Shown: positions 20,112 through 20,315 of the stretch, in pieces
Layout of the letters: each line of letters starts with the position of its first letter
Numbering within the stretch: position 1 is the first letter of the stretch
Assembly: GCA_036325645.1 (NCBI GenBank)
Contig: JAWNBB010005080.1
Location: forward strand, 1 to 20,315
Length of the DNA: 20,315 nt
Reading direction: 5' to 3'
Origin: Balantidium ctenopharyngodoni
Lineage: Eukaryota > Ciliophora > Litostomatea > Vestibuliferida > Balantidiidae
The notes under the pieces: model-generated
Told to the model about the DNA's origin: nothing
The model's input: only the letters and a program-made list of their open reading frames with translations
Database searches by the model: none
Program-made: the position numbers and the translations under genes

Positions 20112-20315
20112 ATAAATAAATTAATAAGTAAATAAGTAATTAACTTACAATATTAGATTAGTGTATTATATAATTAAACATTAAACATTGATTCATATTC
20201 ATAAAATCCGTCTATCTACATTGATTCAGTTGCTTGATTTTGTCAATTAAACTCATCAATGCAATTAAAAACTATGTATCGTATTTAGAAAGGTTTATCT
20301 AAACATATGACTTTG
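20112..20315. other. AT-rich end of window, nothing seen
   Basis: AT-rich sequence with AATAAATAAAT-type runs just after the last small ORF, which may include a poly(A) signal. There is no telomere repeat at this end, so the chromosome continues beyond the window. Confidence 0.4.

Noticed and set aside
1-20315. tRNA, rRNA, CRISPR array, insertion sequence or bacterial operon signals
   Set aside because: No T-loop/B-box pattern with a matching cloverleaf, no rRNA core, no regular spacer-repeat array and no Shine-Dalgarno-led gene clusters were seen. The gene content is eukaryotic; the UGA=Trp code does not indicate a mycoplasma here.

Overview
The window looks like the end of a macronuclear chromosome from a ciliate-like eukaryote. 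Positions 1-48 are telomere-type repeats built on CCCCAAT/ATTGGGG. The sequence is AT-rich, genes lie close together on both strands, and none of the recognisable genes needs an intron. Every recognisable gene is interrupted by in-frame TGA codons, yet none by TAA or TAG. Read with UGA as tryptophan, each becomes one continuous frame ending at TAA or TAG, and several UGA codons fall where the family carries a tryptophan. The nuclear code is therefore UGA=Trp with UAA and UAG as stops, as known in Blepharisma. The telomere unit is not one of the classic TTGGGG, TTTGGG or TTTTGGGG ciliate forms, so I do not name a genus.

Layout. 1-48 telomere repeat with an odd inverted G-strand half. 178-828 (-) p24/TMED cargo-receptor gene running towards the telomere. 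970-1395 (+) RPB6, divergent from p24 across 141 bases. 1648-2351 (-) unassigned open frames. 2831-3748 (-) cyclin. 3749-5629 gene-poor, with a small candidate ORF at 4081 and possible remains of a decayed gene. 5630-6841 (+) MYND-like finger plus TPR protein. 7281-8165 (-) a zinc-knuckle ORF and what looks like eroded sequence behind it. 9212-15670 (+) a giant intron-free gene for a 2,152-residue Sfi1/IQ-repeat, centrin-binding-type protein. 16079-16462 (-) small hydrophobic ORF. 16495-18354 (-) leucine-rich-repeat-like protein. 18465-19181 (+) RNF115/126-like RING-H2 ubiquitin ligase, divergent from the LRR gene. 19300-20111 (+) two small uncertain ORFs.

The genes do not form an operon or one pathway. 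They are a mix of secretory (p24), transcription (RPB6), cell-cycle (cyclin), ubiquitin (RING) and cytoskeletal (Sfi1/IQ) functions, as expected for a ciliate macronuclear chromosome arm. The most notable items are the code, the telomere end structure, the giant repeat protein and the MYND-TPR protein that lacks a SET domain. All family assignments come from reading motifs by eye; no database search was run.
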